Below the pieces are notes generated by a model, which was not told where the DNA came from, made no database searches, and saw only the letters and a list, made by a program, of their open reading frames with translations. The position numbers and the translations under genes are program-made. This document shows, in pieces, positions 1 through 5,482 of a stretch of 5,482 nucleotides of DNA. This DNA comes from Planctomycetaceae bacterium (GTDB lineage: Bacteria > Planctomycetota > Planctomycetia > Pirellulales > UBA1268), in the NCBI GenBank assembly GCA_003509235.1, contig DONH01000192.1, forward strand, positions 1 to 5,482, written 5' to 3'. How positions within the stretch are numbered: position 1 is the first letter of the stretch; the number at the start of each line of letters is the position of its first letter.

Positions 1-36
1 GATGTAACCCGCGCCGCCTGTTACCAGCACTTTCAT
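1..36 (-). CDS. galE: UDP-glucose 4-epimerase, N-terminal fragment (12 codons)
   Basis: Only the first 12 codons lie in the window; the gene continues past the left edge. They read MKVLVTGGAGYI, the opening beta strand and glycine-rich GxxGxxG turn that binds NAD in short-chain dehydrogenase/reductase sugar epimerases. TGGAGYI is the usual start of GalE, which interconverts UDP-galactose and UDP-glucose in the cytoplasm. The ATG at 36-34 has a GGAG ribosome binding site eight bases upstream. The gene follows galK in the same direction after a 138-base gap, supporting a galactose (Leloir) role. Related NAD-dependent nucleotide-sugar epimerases or dehydratases begin in a similar way, so the assignment rests on the short motif plus the galK neighbour. 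Confidence 0.8.
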   Translation of the reverse strand, partial: MKVLVTGGAGYI

Positions 37-44
37 TGACCCCA

Positions 45-48
45 CTCC
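45..48 (-). promoter_or_regulatory. Ribosome binding site of galE
   Basis: The minus strand reads GGAG, then eight bases, then ATG at 36-34. This is a good Shine-Dalgarno match and spacing, and it fixes the galE start. It suggests galE is translated independently although it probably shares a transcript with galK. Confidence 0.6.
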
Positions 49-174
49 GATCCAAGACCGTGGGTATCCGGCACGTTTTGTAGCCGAACAGCAAATTGCT
101 CAGAAGCCACGTCACGATGCGGAAAGCCCAACACACGGTTTTCGGTTCGTGAGTAAAATCGATTATGTGAATAT

Positions 175-1404
175 TCAGTTGTCATGAGCATTTCTTTTGA
201 CCAGATGAGCACCGATCGCCGGGCGGCTTGTGAAGGAACTCCCTTGGACACCGGTTTCATTTTCGTACTGCATCAAAATTCTTTCGCGTACCGCCTTTGC
301 AAGGCCCGAACGCACTAATGTGACGCTACAGCCACCGAAACCACCGCCCGTCATTCGTGAACCATAGACACCGTCCTCTGAACCTATCTCACGAGCGATT
401 CGAACCAATGTATCGAGCTCAGCACAACTGACTCGGAAGTCTTTCTGTAACGACTCGTGACTGGAGTACATCAACTCACCGACTAACGCCCACTGACCGT
501 TCGCAAAAGCTTTCGCTGCATCCAAAGTCCTCCCAATTTCGGTTACGACATGCCGTCCGCATGCCAACTCGTCGTTGGTCAGCCGGCTGCGTGCCGAATC
601 AAGGTCAGCCAACGTCACGTCTCGCCAAGACAGCAAACCCAATTCTGCTAATGCCGACTCACACTGACGTCTTCGTTCTGCGTACGCACCGCCTGCCAAC
701 TCATGCTTAACGTTGCTGTTGGTGATAAGCACCGAGACGTTTTCGTCACGAAACGGAACAGCTTGTATTTCCTGACTGATACAATCTAGTAACATCAGTT
801 CGTTGGGCATGCCGAACACGCTGGAAAACTGGTCCATGATTCCACAAGGCATGCCAGCAAATTTATGCTCAGCACGTTGACAAAGCATCGCCTTTTCCAA
901 TGGCTCCAACTGTTGCCCCGTGATGCCCTCAAGCATCGTCGCCGTTGCCACCTCCAAGGCTGCACTGCTAGAAAGCCCACCACCACGTGGAACGCTTGAA
1001 CCAATTACCGCATCGAATGGTGGGACGTTGCATCCCCCTGACACGAAACCGGCAATAACACCCTCAAAGTAACGTCCCCACCCGGAGCACGTTGGCCCGG
1101 ATGATGCGCTGATCGGAACATCAATGCTTTCCTGCATGTCGCTACTATAAAAAGTTGCATGCTCTTGCGATGGATTAGAAGATGGAGCTGCCGCGATAAT
1201 CACGTAGCGTTCGATTGCCATAGGAAGAACAAAGCCATGGTTATAGTCGACATGCTCACCAATCAGATTCACGCGGCCAGGAGCCGCGGCAACGACCGAT
1301 GGCACGTAACCACATCGAGATTGAAATTCAGCCTCTACACGCTGACACAACTCTATGAACTGCTCGGCTGCGGGCAACGAGGCTGGATGGGATAAATCTG
1401 TCAA
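175..1404 (-). CDS. galK: Galactokinase
   Basis: Cytoplasmic GHMP-family kinase that transfers phosphate from ATP to C1 of galactose, the first committed step of the Leloir pathway. All three family motifs are visible. The galactokinase signature GRVNLIGEHVDY is at about residues 43-54, with the sugar-contacting Arg44, Glu50, His51 and Asp53. The ATP-binding loop, with GGGLSSSAALE, is at about 141-151. The C-terminal MTGGGFGGC is at about 351-359. MDQF at 190-193 supplies the expected catalytic Asp191. At 409 residues it is slightly longer than E. coli GalK (about 380), mainly from an N-terminal extension of about 15 residues. The start is TTG at 1404-1402; an in-frame TAG lies seven codons upstream (1422-1420) and no ATG lies before the signature, though another TTG nine codons in (1377-1375) is possible. 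The ribosome binding site is weak. The stop is TGA, with an in-frame TAA four codons later. galE follows in the same direction. Confidence 0.95.
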   Translation of the reverse strand: MTDLSHPASLPAAEQFIELCQRVEAEFQSRCGYVPSVVAAAPGRVNLIGEHVDYNHGFVLPMAIERYVIIAAAPSSNPSQEHATFYSSDMQESIDVPISASSGPTCSGWGRYFEGVIAGFVSGGCNVPPFDAVIGSSVPRGGGLSSSAALEVATATMLEGITGQQLEPLEKAMLCQRAEHKFAGMPCGIMDQFSSVFGMPNELMLLDCISQEIQAVPFRDENVSVLITNSNVKHELAGGAYAERRRQCESALAELGLLSWRDVTLADLDSARSRLTNDELACGRHVVTEIGRTLDAAKAFANGQWALVGELMYSSHESLQKDFRVSCAELDTLVRIAREIGSEDGVYGSRMTGGGFGGCSVTLVRSGLAKAVRERILMQYENETGVQGSSFTSRPAIGAHLVKRNAHDN

Positions 1405-1476
1405 CGAACTGCCACTCGTCTAAAAAACCTGACAAAGAACAATGAAATTGCAACAAGAACCATGATCCATAGTTCA

Positions 1477-1500
1477 GACCTGTCATCAATGAGACAGGTC
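1477..1500. repeat. Perfect 8-bp inverted repeat upstream of galK, possible operator
   Basis: GACCTGTC (1477-1484) and GACAGGTC (1493-1500) are exact reverse complements separated by eight bases. The site begins 73 bases upstream of the galK TTG, between galK and the regulator pseudogene. No T-tract follows on either strand, so it does not look like an intrinsic terminator. The two-armed symmetry with centres 16 bases apart suits a dimeric repressor site, or an RNA hairpin in the galK leader. Function is inferred from position and symmetry only. Confidence 0.4.
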
Positions 1501-1513
1501 GTCGCACAACTGA

Positions 1514-1542
1514 GCTATATTATCACATTCCTTTGATAGCAA
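1514..1542 (-). promoter_or_regulatory. Weak sigma-70-like promoter candidate for galK
   Basis: On the minus strand TTGCTA (1542-1537, 4/6 to TTGACA) is followed after exactly 17 bases by TATAGC (1519-1514, 4/6 to TATAAT). An overlapping TGTGATAAT gives an alternative extended -10. Transcription would start near 1507, placing the 1477-1500 inverted repeat just downstream of the start. Planctomycete promoters are poorly defined and both boxes are imperfect, so this is tentative. Confidence 0.25.
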
Positions 1543-1596
1543 TTCGGTCCATCAAAACACCGAAAGCACCCACACAAGACTTCTCGCCAAAGCCTG

Positions 1597-2748
1597 CTAC
1601 GGCTTGGCTTGCTTACGGAATGTTCCGATCGTCATGCCTGTCACTCGCTTAAAAACAACATGCAAGTACTCCGGATGCTCAAATCCGCATAGTGTGGCAA
1701 TTTGTTCGGCGGAAAGGTCTGTAGAAATCAACAACTCTCGTGCACGCTTGACCTGAACAGATCGAATCTCTGCTTGTGGCGTACGTCCAAGATATTTTCT
1801 CACCTGTCGCTCAAGAGTACTACGAGAAACTGAATTATTACGAACCACCTCATCGACTGTCAGTCCACGGCATGCGTGTTCACGAATGTACCGTAACGCT
1901 GCTGCAGTATCGCGATCATCGATCGTTACCACGTCGGTCGACTGGCGCGTCGCCACACCAAGCGGCTCAATCAACTGAACTTCGGATGGAGGCAACTTCC
2001 CGTCCATCAGCCTCGCCAACACTTCTGCCGCGCGGAAACCAACACCCTGGGCGTTAGGGATCACACTCGTCAACGGCGGTGAACACATGCGGCAAAGCAG
2101 TTCGTCATTGTCGACTCCCATGACTACAACCTGCTCGGGAACAGCCATATCAAGTTCAGAGCAAGCATCAATCACCTGTTGCCCACGAATATCATTGCAT
2201 GCCATAACCGCAAAAGGTGGCGTCAATGAACGCAACCAATCCGCGATGCACTGCTGCTCGTCTTCTCAGTTTCGTGCCGCTCGACCTTGCCAAGCAGAAT
2301 TATATGGCGAACACTCACCTGATGATTTTTCATCAACCGTCCTGACGAATGTATCTTCGCGACGCTTTGACCACGCCTCTCCATTGTATCCACAGAAACC
2401 AAAACGCTCGAAACCTCGCTCCAGCAGATACTCCCCACCCATGCGTCCAACTGCTGCGTCATCAGAATGAATTTGAGAGAACTCAACATCACCTTTTCGA
2501 TCTGTCAACTCAACAAACGGCACGCCAGTGTCTGATATGGCATCAAGCAATCGAGGCGTCGTTGCACGGGAGATAATTCCGTCACCCTGCCAACTGTTCA
2601 ACCATGACGGTGGTTATTTGAAGAGGTCTCGCTGCTCTAAAAACACTGACCAGCGATCGTGCATTCGCATATACCGCACAACCCCCGCAAGGAGATCACG
2701 CCCGTAAGCACTCGACGTCTCGATGATTAGTGCCACATGCCGTTTCAT
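1597..2748 (-). pseudogene. XylR-type regulator (sugar-binding + AraC DNA-binding domains), broken by two in-frame stops
   Basis: A continuous 383-codon frame matches the whole length of XylR-type regulators (about 390 residues) but holds two stops: TAA at 2616-2614 (codon 45) and TGA at 2268-2266 (codon 161). Codons 1-44 begin MKRHVALIIETSSAYGR, the usual start of the periplasmic-binding-protein-like domain. Codons 46-160 continue it (WQGDGIISR, EYLLERGFERFGFCG, GEAWSKRRE). After the TGA it resumes with ADWLRSL, MACNDIRGQQ and VMGVDNDELLC. A complete AraC-type double helix-turn-helix occupies about codons 281-379 (SRSTLERQVRKYLGRTP, ARELLISTDLSAEQIATLCGF, VFKRVTG). No frameshift is needed. 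The ATG at 2748-2746 has TAGG or GAGG close upstream; the final stop is TAG. Members of this family sense a pentose or related sugar and activate catabolic genes. Its place directly before galK suggests a former link to sugar use. Alternatives are sequencing error, readthrough, or survival as separate fragments. Confidence 0.88.
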
Positions 2749-2791
2749 ATCCTCAGCCTAATCGATAGCAACCCAATTAATCACGCATGAA

Positions 2792-2802
2792 GGTTGCCAA
2801 CC
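2792..2802. repeat. Short palindrome upstream of the regulator pseudogene
   Basis: GGTTG-C-CAACC is an exact odd-centred palindrome, 44 bases before the regulator's ATG. On the minus strand it contains TTGGCA, a 5/6 match to a -35 box, but no good -10 follows at normal spacing. It could be an operator or promoter element of the regulator. An 11-base palindrome is not rare by chance, so support is weak. The rest of the 200-base gap (2749-2948) shows no ORF or strong terminator. Confidence 0.2.
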
Positions 2803-2948
2803 AATTCAAAGCAAATCAAACGGTCTAACAATCCTTCGCCAAAGAACGATCACTGGGATGTTGGCCCCATGAAAAGCATGAAAGCCTAAGAGTTGCGGAG
2901 TTACCCGGTGCATAGCCCTATAAAAGCGTTTCGACGACCAGCCAGAAT

Positions 2949-4103
2949 TTATCCGGTATATGTCCAACCCTCGTCACCCTTCGACACGACGTGGCACCGC
3001 GTCGCCACTCGCCAAAGTACTTTCGGGATCGGTGTCGGATCAAAACGATAGAGATCAGGAAAGCGGTCCCTCAAAGCGTTCGTTGCCTTGACCGCATTGT
3101 AGTGTGGAATTCGAGAATCCATATGATGTGCCACGTGCGTACTGCCAATGTGATGATGCATAAAATTAAGAATAGAGCCGTATGGCCGATCAACCGTCAT
3201 AAAGGCTCCTTTTACCCACGTCCACTCATCATCGTCGAAGTGTGGAACATCAACGTCAGTGTGCTGAAGCCAGGTGTACAAAACCAACCAGAAGTTCACC
3301 ACCAAGTAGGGGCCAATGTAGAGAGCAAGCACCGGAAGAAAGCCTGAGGAATACGTCCACCAGCCAAGCAGGCCGAGCATGGCAAGAACGCCGACATCGG
3401 ACAGCCAGACTTTGCGAGTCCATCCTCCGGGAAAGAGTGCCGCAGAGAATGGCCAAGTCGGCCAGAAGTGATTCGTGGTGCCTCTCGTTGGACCACCCGT
3501 AGCACCGGTCAACAAGTACAAAGGCCACCCGATCAACAAATTACCAGTGATTAAAACAATTGCAAAAGCTTCCTCGCCGATTGTCTCCTGCCACCATAGT
3601 CGTGCAACACCGCTTGGTGATGTGTCACGCCTAGGCACATGTGTCTCACCGCTATCGAGATTATTCGTGCGGGCATGGTGTATCGAATGGCTACGCTGCC
3701 AAGCAAAATATGGAACCAGCAAAATGCTGTGCAAGCAATATCCGATTGTGTCCTGCAGCAAATTGTGTTTCGAAAATGCTCGATGGCCACATTCATGCGC
3801 AATAACCCAGCAGCCCGTGCCAACTGTTCCCGCCACTATGGCATAACAAATCCACGCAGGCAACCAAGCCAAAGTGAGCGGAATGAAAGAATACGCAAGC
3901 ACTCCACTGCCAATTGTCATCGTCAAAGAAGCGAACAAGTAGAAAAAAGACTTGAACAGATTATGATCGAAGCACTCTGCAGGAATCGCAGCGAGCACTT
4001 CGGCTCTTCTTGGATATTGTTTCGGTGTGGCCTTACTAAGGATTTCATCGTCGTCAGTAGCTGCCGGCGGCACGGGATCTTCTAGCAAACAGATACTCGA
4101 CAC
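2949..4103 (-). CDS. Membrane fatty acid desaturase, FAD2-like (acyl-lipid type)
   Basis: Integral membrane di-iron enzyme expected to place a cis double bond in a fatty acyl chain, using oxygen and an electron donor. The three histidine boxes that hold the iron pair are intact: HECGH (103-107), HSIHH (139-143) and HVAHH (323-327). Hydrophobic segments fall at about 52-75, 80-100, 180-200 and 235-275, the usual arrangement with all boxes on the cytoplasmic face. The C-terminal half (LYTWLQHTDVDVPHF, KGAFMTVDRPYG, HHHIGSTHVAHH, PHYNAVKAT) closely resembles the delta-12/omega-3 FAD2/FAD3 group best known from plants, algae and fungi and also found in some bacteria. The 384-residue length is normal. 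The start is GTG at 4103-4101, with GAGG six bases upstream; the stop is TAA. It is flanked by gaps of 353 and 200 bases and is probably its own transcription unit. Position specificity (delta-12 or other) cannot be read from sequence. Confidence 0.92.
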   Translation of the reverse strand: MSSICLLEDPVPPAATDDDEILSKATPKQYPRRAEVLAAIPAECFDHNLFKSFFYLFASLTMTIGSGVLAYSFIPLTLAWLPAWICYAIVAGTVGTGCWVIAHECGHRAFSKHNLLQDTIGYCLHSILLVPYFAWQRSHSIHHARTNNLDSGETHVPRRDTSPSGVARLWWQETIGEEAFAIVLITGNLLIGWPLYLLTGATGGPTRGTTNHFWPTWPFSAALFPGGWTRKVWLSDVGVLAMLGLLGWWTYSSGFLPVLALYIGPYLVVNFWLVLYTWLQHTDVDVPHFDDDEWTWVKGAFMTVDRPYGSILNFMHHHIGSTHVAHHMDSRIPHYNAVKATNALRDRFPDLYRFDPTPIPKVLWRVATRCHVVSKGDEGWTYTG

Positions 4104-4157
4104 GACAATCCTCTAGATATGAGCAAGATCATTGTTTAAAGCCGCTTACGGGTACGC

Positions 4158-4175
4158 CAGCACCCTCGGATGCTG
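4158..4175 (-). repeat. Hairpin in the desaturase upstream region
   Basis: The minus-strand RNA could pair CAGCAUC with GGUGCUG (seven pairs, one a G-U wobble) around a four-base CGAG loop. It sits 55 bases upstream of the GTG start and just after the promoter candidate, so it would lie near the 5' end of a desaturase transcript. No U-tract follows, which argues against an intrinsic terminator. A leader stem protecting or regulating the mRNA is possible but unproven. Confidence 0.3.
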
Positions 4176-4176
4176 A

Positions 4177-4205
4177 AGAATAGCTGAAATGCGCCGACAG
4201 ACCAA
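4177..4205 (-). promoter_or_regulatory. Weak promoter candidate for the desaturase
   Basis: On the minus strand TTGGTC (4205-4200, 3/6 to the -35 consensus) is followed after 17 bases by TATTCT (4182-4177, 4/6 to the -10 consensus). Transcription would start near 4170. Spacing is ideal but the boxes are poor, so this marks a likely region, not a firm site. Confidence 0.18.
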
Positions 4206-4456
4206 CGAACAGATTTTTTGGCCTCAAAAAACCGTGATGAATAAACAGCGACCAGAAGACGGCTCATCAAAACTTCTTTCGCAAAGCGGTTTCAGCCGAA
4301 GCACTAAAACCCAAAAAGACCGCTTGATCCACGAGCTAATTAGCCCCCTATAAAGATGACGATCAAACCGACAGCAAATCTGAACGCTAAATACGTTAAT
4401 GGGTTGTTTTTAATTGATGTGAGTTTTAATTCGATGCACTTTAGATCCCCGAAATA

Positions 4457-5482
4457 CTATTTCTTTGTTTGGTGGGCGTTCCCACCGTGTGCCTTTTTGC
4501 GAACAAGAGGAAAATTGAAGTCCGGGGACTTTGAAGCTGTCCGCGCACTTCTAATCTGTGCATTCATTTTTGCCACAACATCTGGATGCTGGTCAGCAAC
4601 ATTTACCGTTTCGCCTGGGTCTGCTGAAAGGTCGAAGAGTTCCAGAGGTGAGTCTGGGTTGACCGCAACGTTGTAACGAACTGCTTTCCAATTGCCCTCC
4701 CTCATTGCAACACGCCCTTTCTTTTCGTGAAATTCCCAATAGAGATAGTCGTGCTCTTCCTGCCCCTGCTTACCGAGTAGTGTCCGCACGAACGAAACGC
4801 CATCAATGGTTTCGGGCACCGGCTGACCGGCTAACTCAGCAACCGTTGGCAAGACATCCCAGAACGCTGAAAGATGGTCAGTTTGTGTTCCGGCTGGAAC
4901 ATGCCCAGGCCACGTTGCGATCATTGGCACATGAATTCCACCTTCGTAGAGGTCGCGTTTGAACCCTCGCTGGGAACCATTGGAGTTGAAGTAGGCAGGA
5001 TCGTGCCCGCCCTCTTGATGAGGTCCATTGTCGGAAGTGAAAATAATAAGCGTATTGTTGGTAATCCCCAACTCTTTGAGCGTAGCGACGAGTTCACCAA
5101 CGTCGTCGTCAATCACCTCGACCATGGCAGCAAAAGCGGCGTGCGCCTCGGGCTGTGACCCATAGGCAAACTTACGATAATTCGGACCTGAGTCGGTTCC
5201 TTCATAAGAACGTTCCGGCAGGAATTTGCCGCGGTACTTCGCCATCTTTTCTTCCGGTGCAAACATTTCGGCGTGCGGCTGCACCAGAGCGTATAAACAG
5301 AAAAAGGGCTGGTCTTTGTTGGCTTCGATAAACTTAATCGCCTGATCCTGAATCAGGTCAGGGGCATACTCCTGTGTCTCCGTGCCGAAGTTCCCCCACA
5401 GCATCTCGCGATGGTTATCGTTCCAAAGAAAGTAGGGATAATAATGGTGCGCTTGCCGCTGGCAGTTGTAGCCATAAAAGCG
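4457..5482 (-). CDS. Sulfatase (alkaline phosphatase superfamily, S1 type), C-terminal part; start lies outside the window
   Basis: Open from the right edge for 341 residues to a TAG stop. It hydrolyses a sulfate ester, probably on a sulfated polysaccharide, and would normally be exported. Visible family features, numbered from the edge, are: GYNCQRQAHHYYP at 4-16, typical of the segment after the active site; QPH at 68-70; MVEVIDDDVG at 120-129; SDNG at 150-153, with Asp151 and Asn152 as expected calcium ligands; FKRDLYEGGIHVP at 174-186, with a likely catalytic Lys175; TWPG at 190-193; WEFHEKKG at 249-256; and the C-terminal LFDLSADPGETVN signature. The CxPSR-type site, where Cys or Ser becomes formylglycine, and any signal peptide lie upstream of the window. 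A downstream ATG (5404-5402) is not the true start because family sequence continues through it. Sulfatase substrate class cannot be set from this portion; planctomycetes carry many such genes. Confidence 0.95.
   Translation of the reverse strand, partial: RFYGYNCQRQAHHYYPYFLWNDNHREMLWGNFGTETQEYAPDLIQDQAIKFIEANKDQPFFCLYALVQPHAEMFAPEEKMAKYRGKFLPERSYEGTDSGPNYRKFAYGSQPEAHAAFAAMVEVIDDDVGELVATLKELGITNNTLIIFTSDNGPHQEGGHDPAYFNSNGSQRGFKRDLYEGGIHVPMIATWPGHVPAGTQTDHLSAFWDVLPTVAELAGQPVPETIDGVSFVRTLLGKQGQEEHDYLYWEFHEKKGRVAMREGNWKAVRYNVAVNPDSPLELFDLSADPGETVNVADQHPDVVAKMNAQIRSARTASKSPDFNFPLVRKKAHGGNAHQTKK

Larger units (their letters stand above)
4104..4456. other. 353-base gap between sulfatase and desaturase genes, no gene seen
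   Basis: I see no convincing coding region here. A plus-strand frame opening at 4356 runs mostly through the end of the sulfatase gene on the other strand and has no family features. The gap is relatively AT-rich near the sulfatase end. It holds a perfect 10-mer palindrome GCTAATTAGC (4335-4344), an AT-only-plus-one-GC inverted repeat (TTTTTTG 4214-4220, CAAAAAA 4225-4231), a near-duplicate of about 14 bases (4406-4418 and 4423-4436), and the hairpin and promoter candidate listed separately. No strong GC-rich terminator with a T-tract follows the sulfatase stop. Confidence 0.6.

Noticed and set aside
168..177. Palindrome TGAATATTCA at the galK stop codon
   Set aside because: Ten bases, AT-rich, and including the stop codon; no T-tract or partner site, so probably chance.
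1590..1605. Small inverted repeat AAGCC/GGCTT overlapping the regulator's final stop, as a terminator
   Set aside because: The stem is only five pairs and just three T residues follow; too weak to call.
2223..2492. Minus-strand frame of 89 codons across the interrupted regulator
   Set aside because: It is in a different frame from the regulator, whose own frame carries all family motifs. No frameshift is needed, so this is a shadow.
3475..3846. Plus-strand 123-codon frame (and other plus-strand frames) inside the desaturase
   Set aside because: They are antisense to the histidine-box desaturase and show no family features.
4214..4231. TTTTTTG/CAAAAAA inverted repeat as a bidirectional terminator
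   Set aside because: Six of seven pairs are A-T, so the hairpin would be unstable; it is more likely facing homopolymer runs.
4356..4676. Plus-strand 106-codon frame near the sulfatase 3' end
   Set aside because: Most of it is antisense to well-supported sulfatase sequence, and it shows no domain or ribosome binding site.
4457..5404. Taking the ATG at 5404 as the true start of the sulfatase
   Set aside because: The same frame continues upstream to the window edge with typical sulfatase sequence (GYNCQRQAHHYYP), so the gene is cut by the edge, not truncated.

Overview
This window looks like a chromosomal stretch of a planctomycete, probably a marine Pirellulaceae or Rhodopirellula-like bacterium. 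That is inferred from three things: a secreted-type sulfatase, a XylR-type regulator that joins a sugar-binding domain to an AraC DNA-binding domain, and a FAD2-like membrane desaturase, all in loosely packed genes at moderate GC. No marker gene confirms the assignment. Every recognisable gene is on the minus strand, so transcription runs from the right edge (5482) to the left edge (1).

In transcription order: (1) 5482-4457 is the C-terminal 341 residues of a family S1 sulfatase, with its start outside the window. (2) 4456-4104 is a 353-base gap with small palindromes and a weak promoter candidate. (3) 4103-2949 is an intact three-histidine-box fatty acid desaturase with a GTG start and a good ribosome binding site. 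(4) 2948-2749 is a 200-base gap. (5) 2748-1597 is a XylR/AraC-family regulator whose frame is continuous over 383 codons but is broken by two in-frame stops (TAA at codon 45, TGA at codon 161). No single intact coding region shows this gene. (6) 1596-1405 is a 192-base gap with a perfect 8-bp inverted repeat and a weak promoter candidate facing galK. (7) 1404-175 is an intact galactokinase with a TTG start. (8) 36-1 is the first 12 codons of galE, UDP-glucose 4-epimerase, preceded by a good ribosome binding site.

galK and galE form a Leloir-pathway pair: GalK phosphorylates galactose and GalE interconverts UDP-galactose and UDP-glucose. The broken XylR-type gene lies directly upstream of galK in the same direction and could once have been a local sugar-responsive regulator, but this is inference. 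Sulfatase, sugar regulator and galactose enzymes together would suit the use of sulfated galactans, although the desaturase between them has no obvious link. I found no CRISPR array, mobile element, RNA gene or clearly new multi-gene system. The strongest unusual signal is the doubly interrupted yet otherwise well-preserved regulator.
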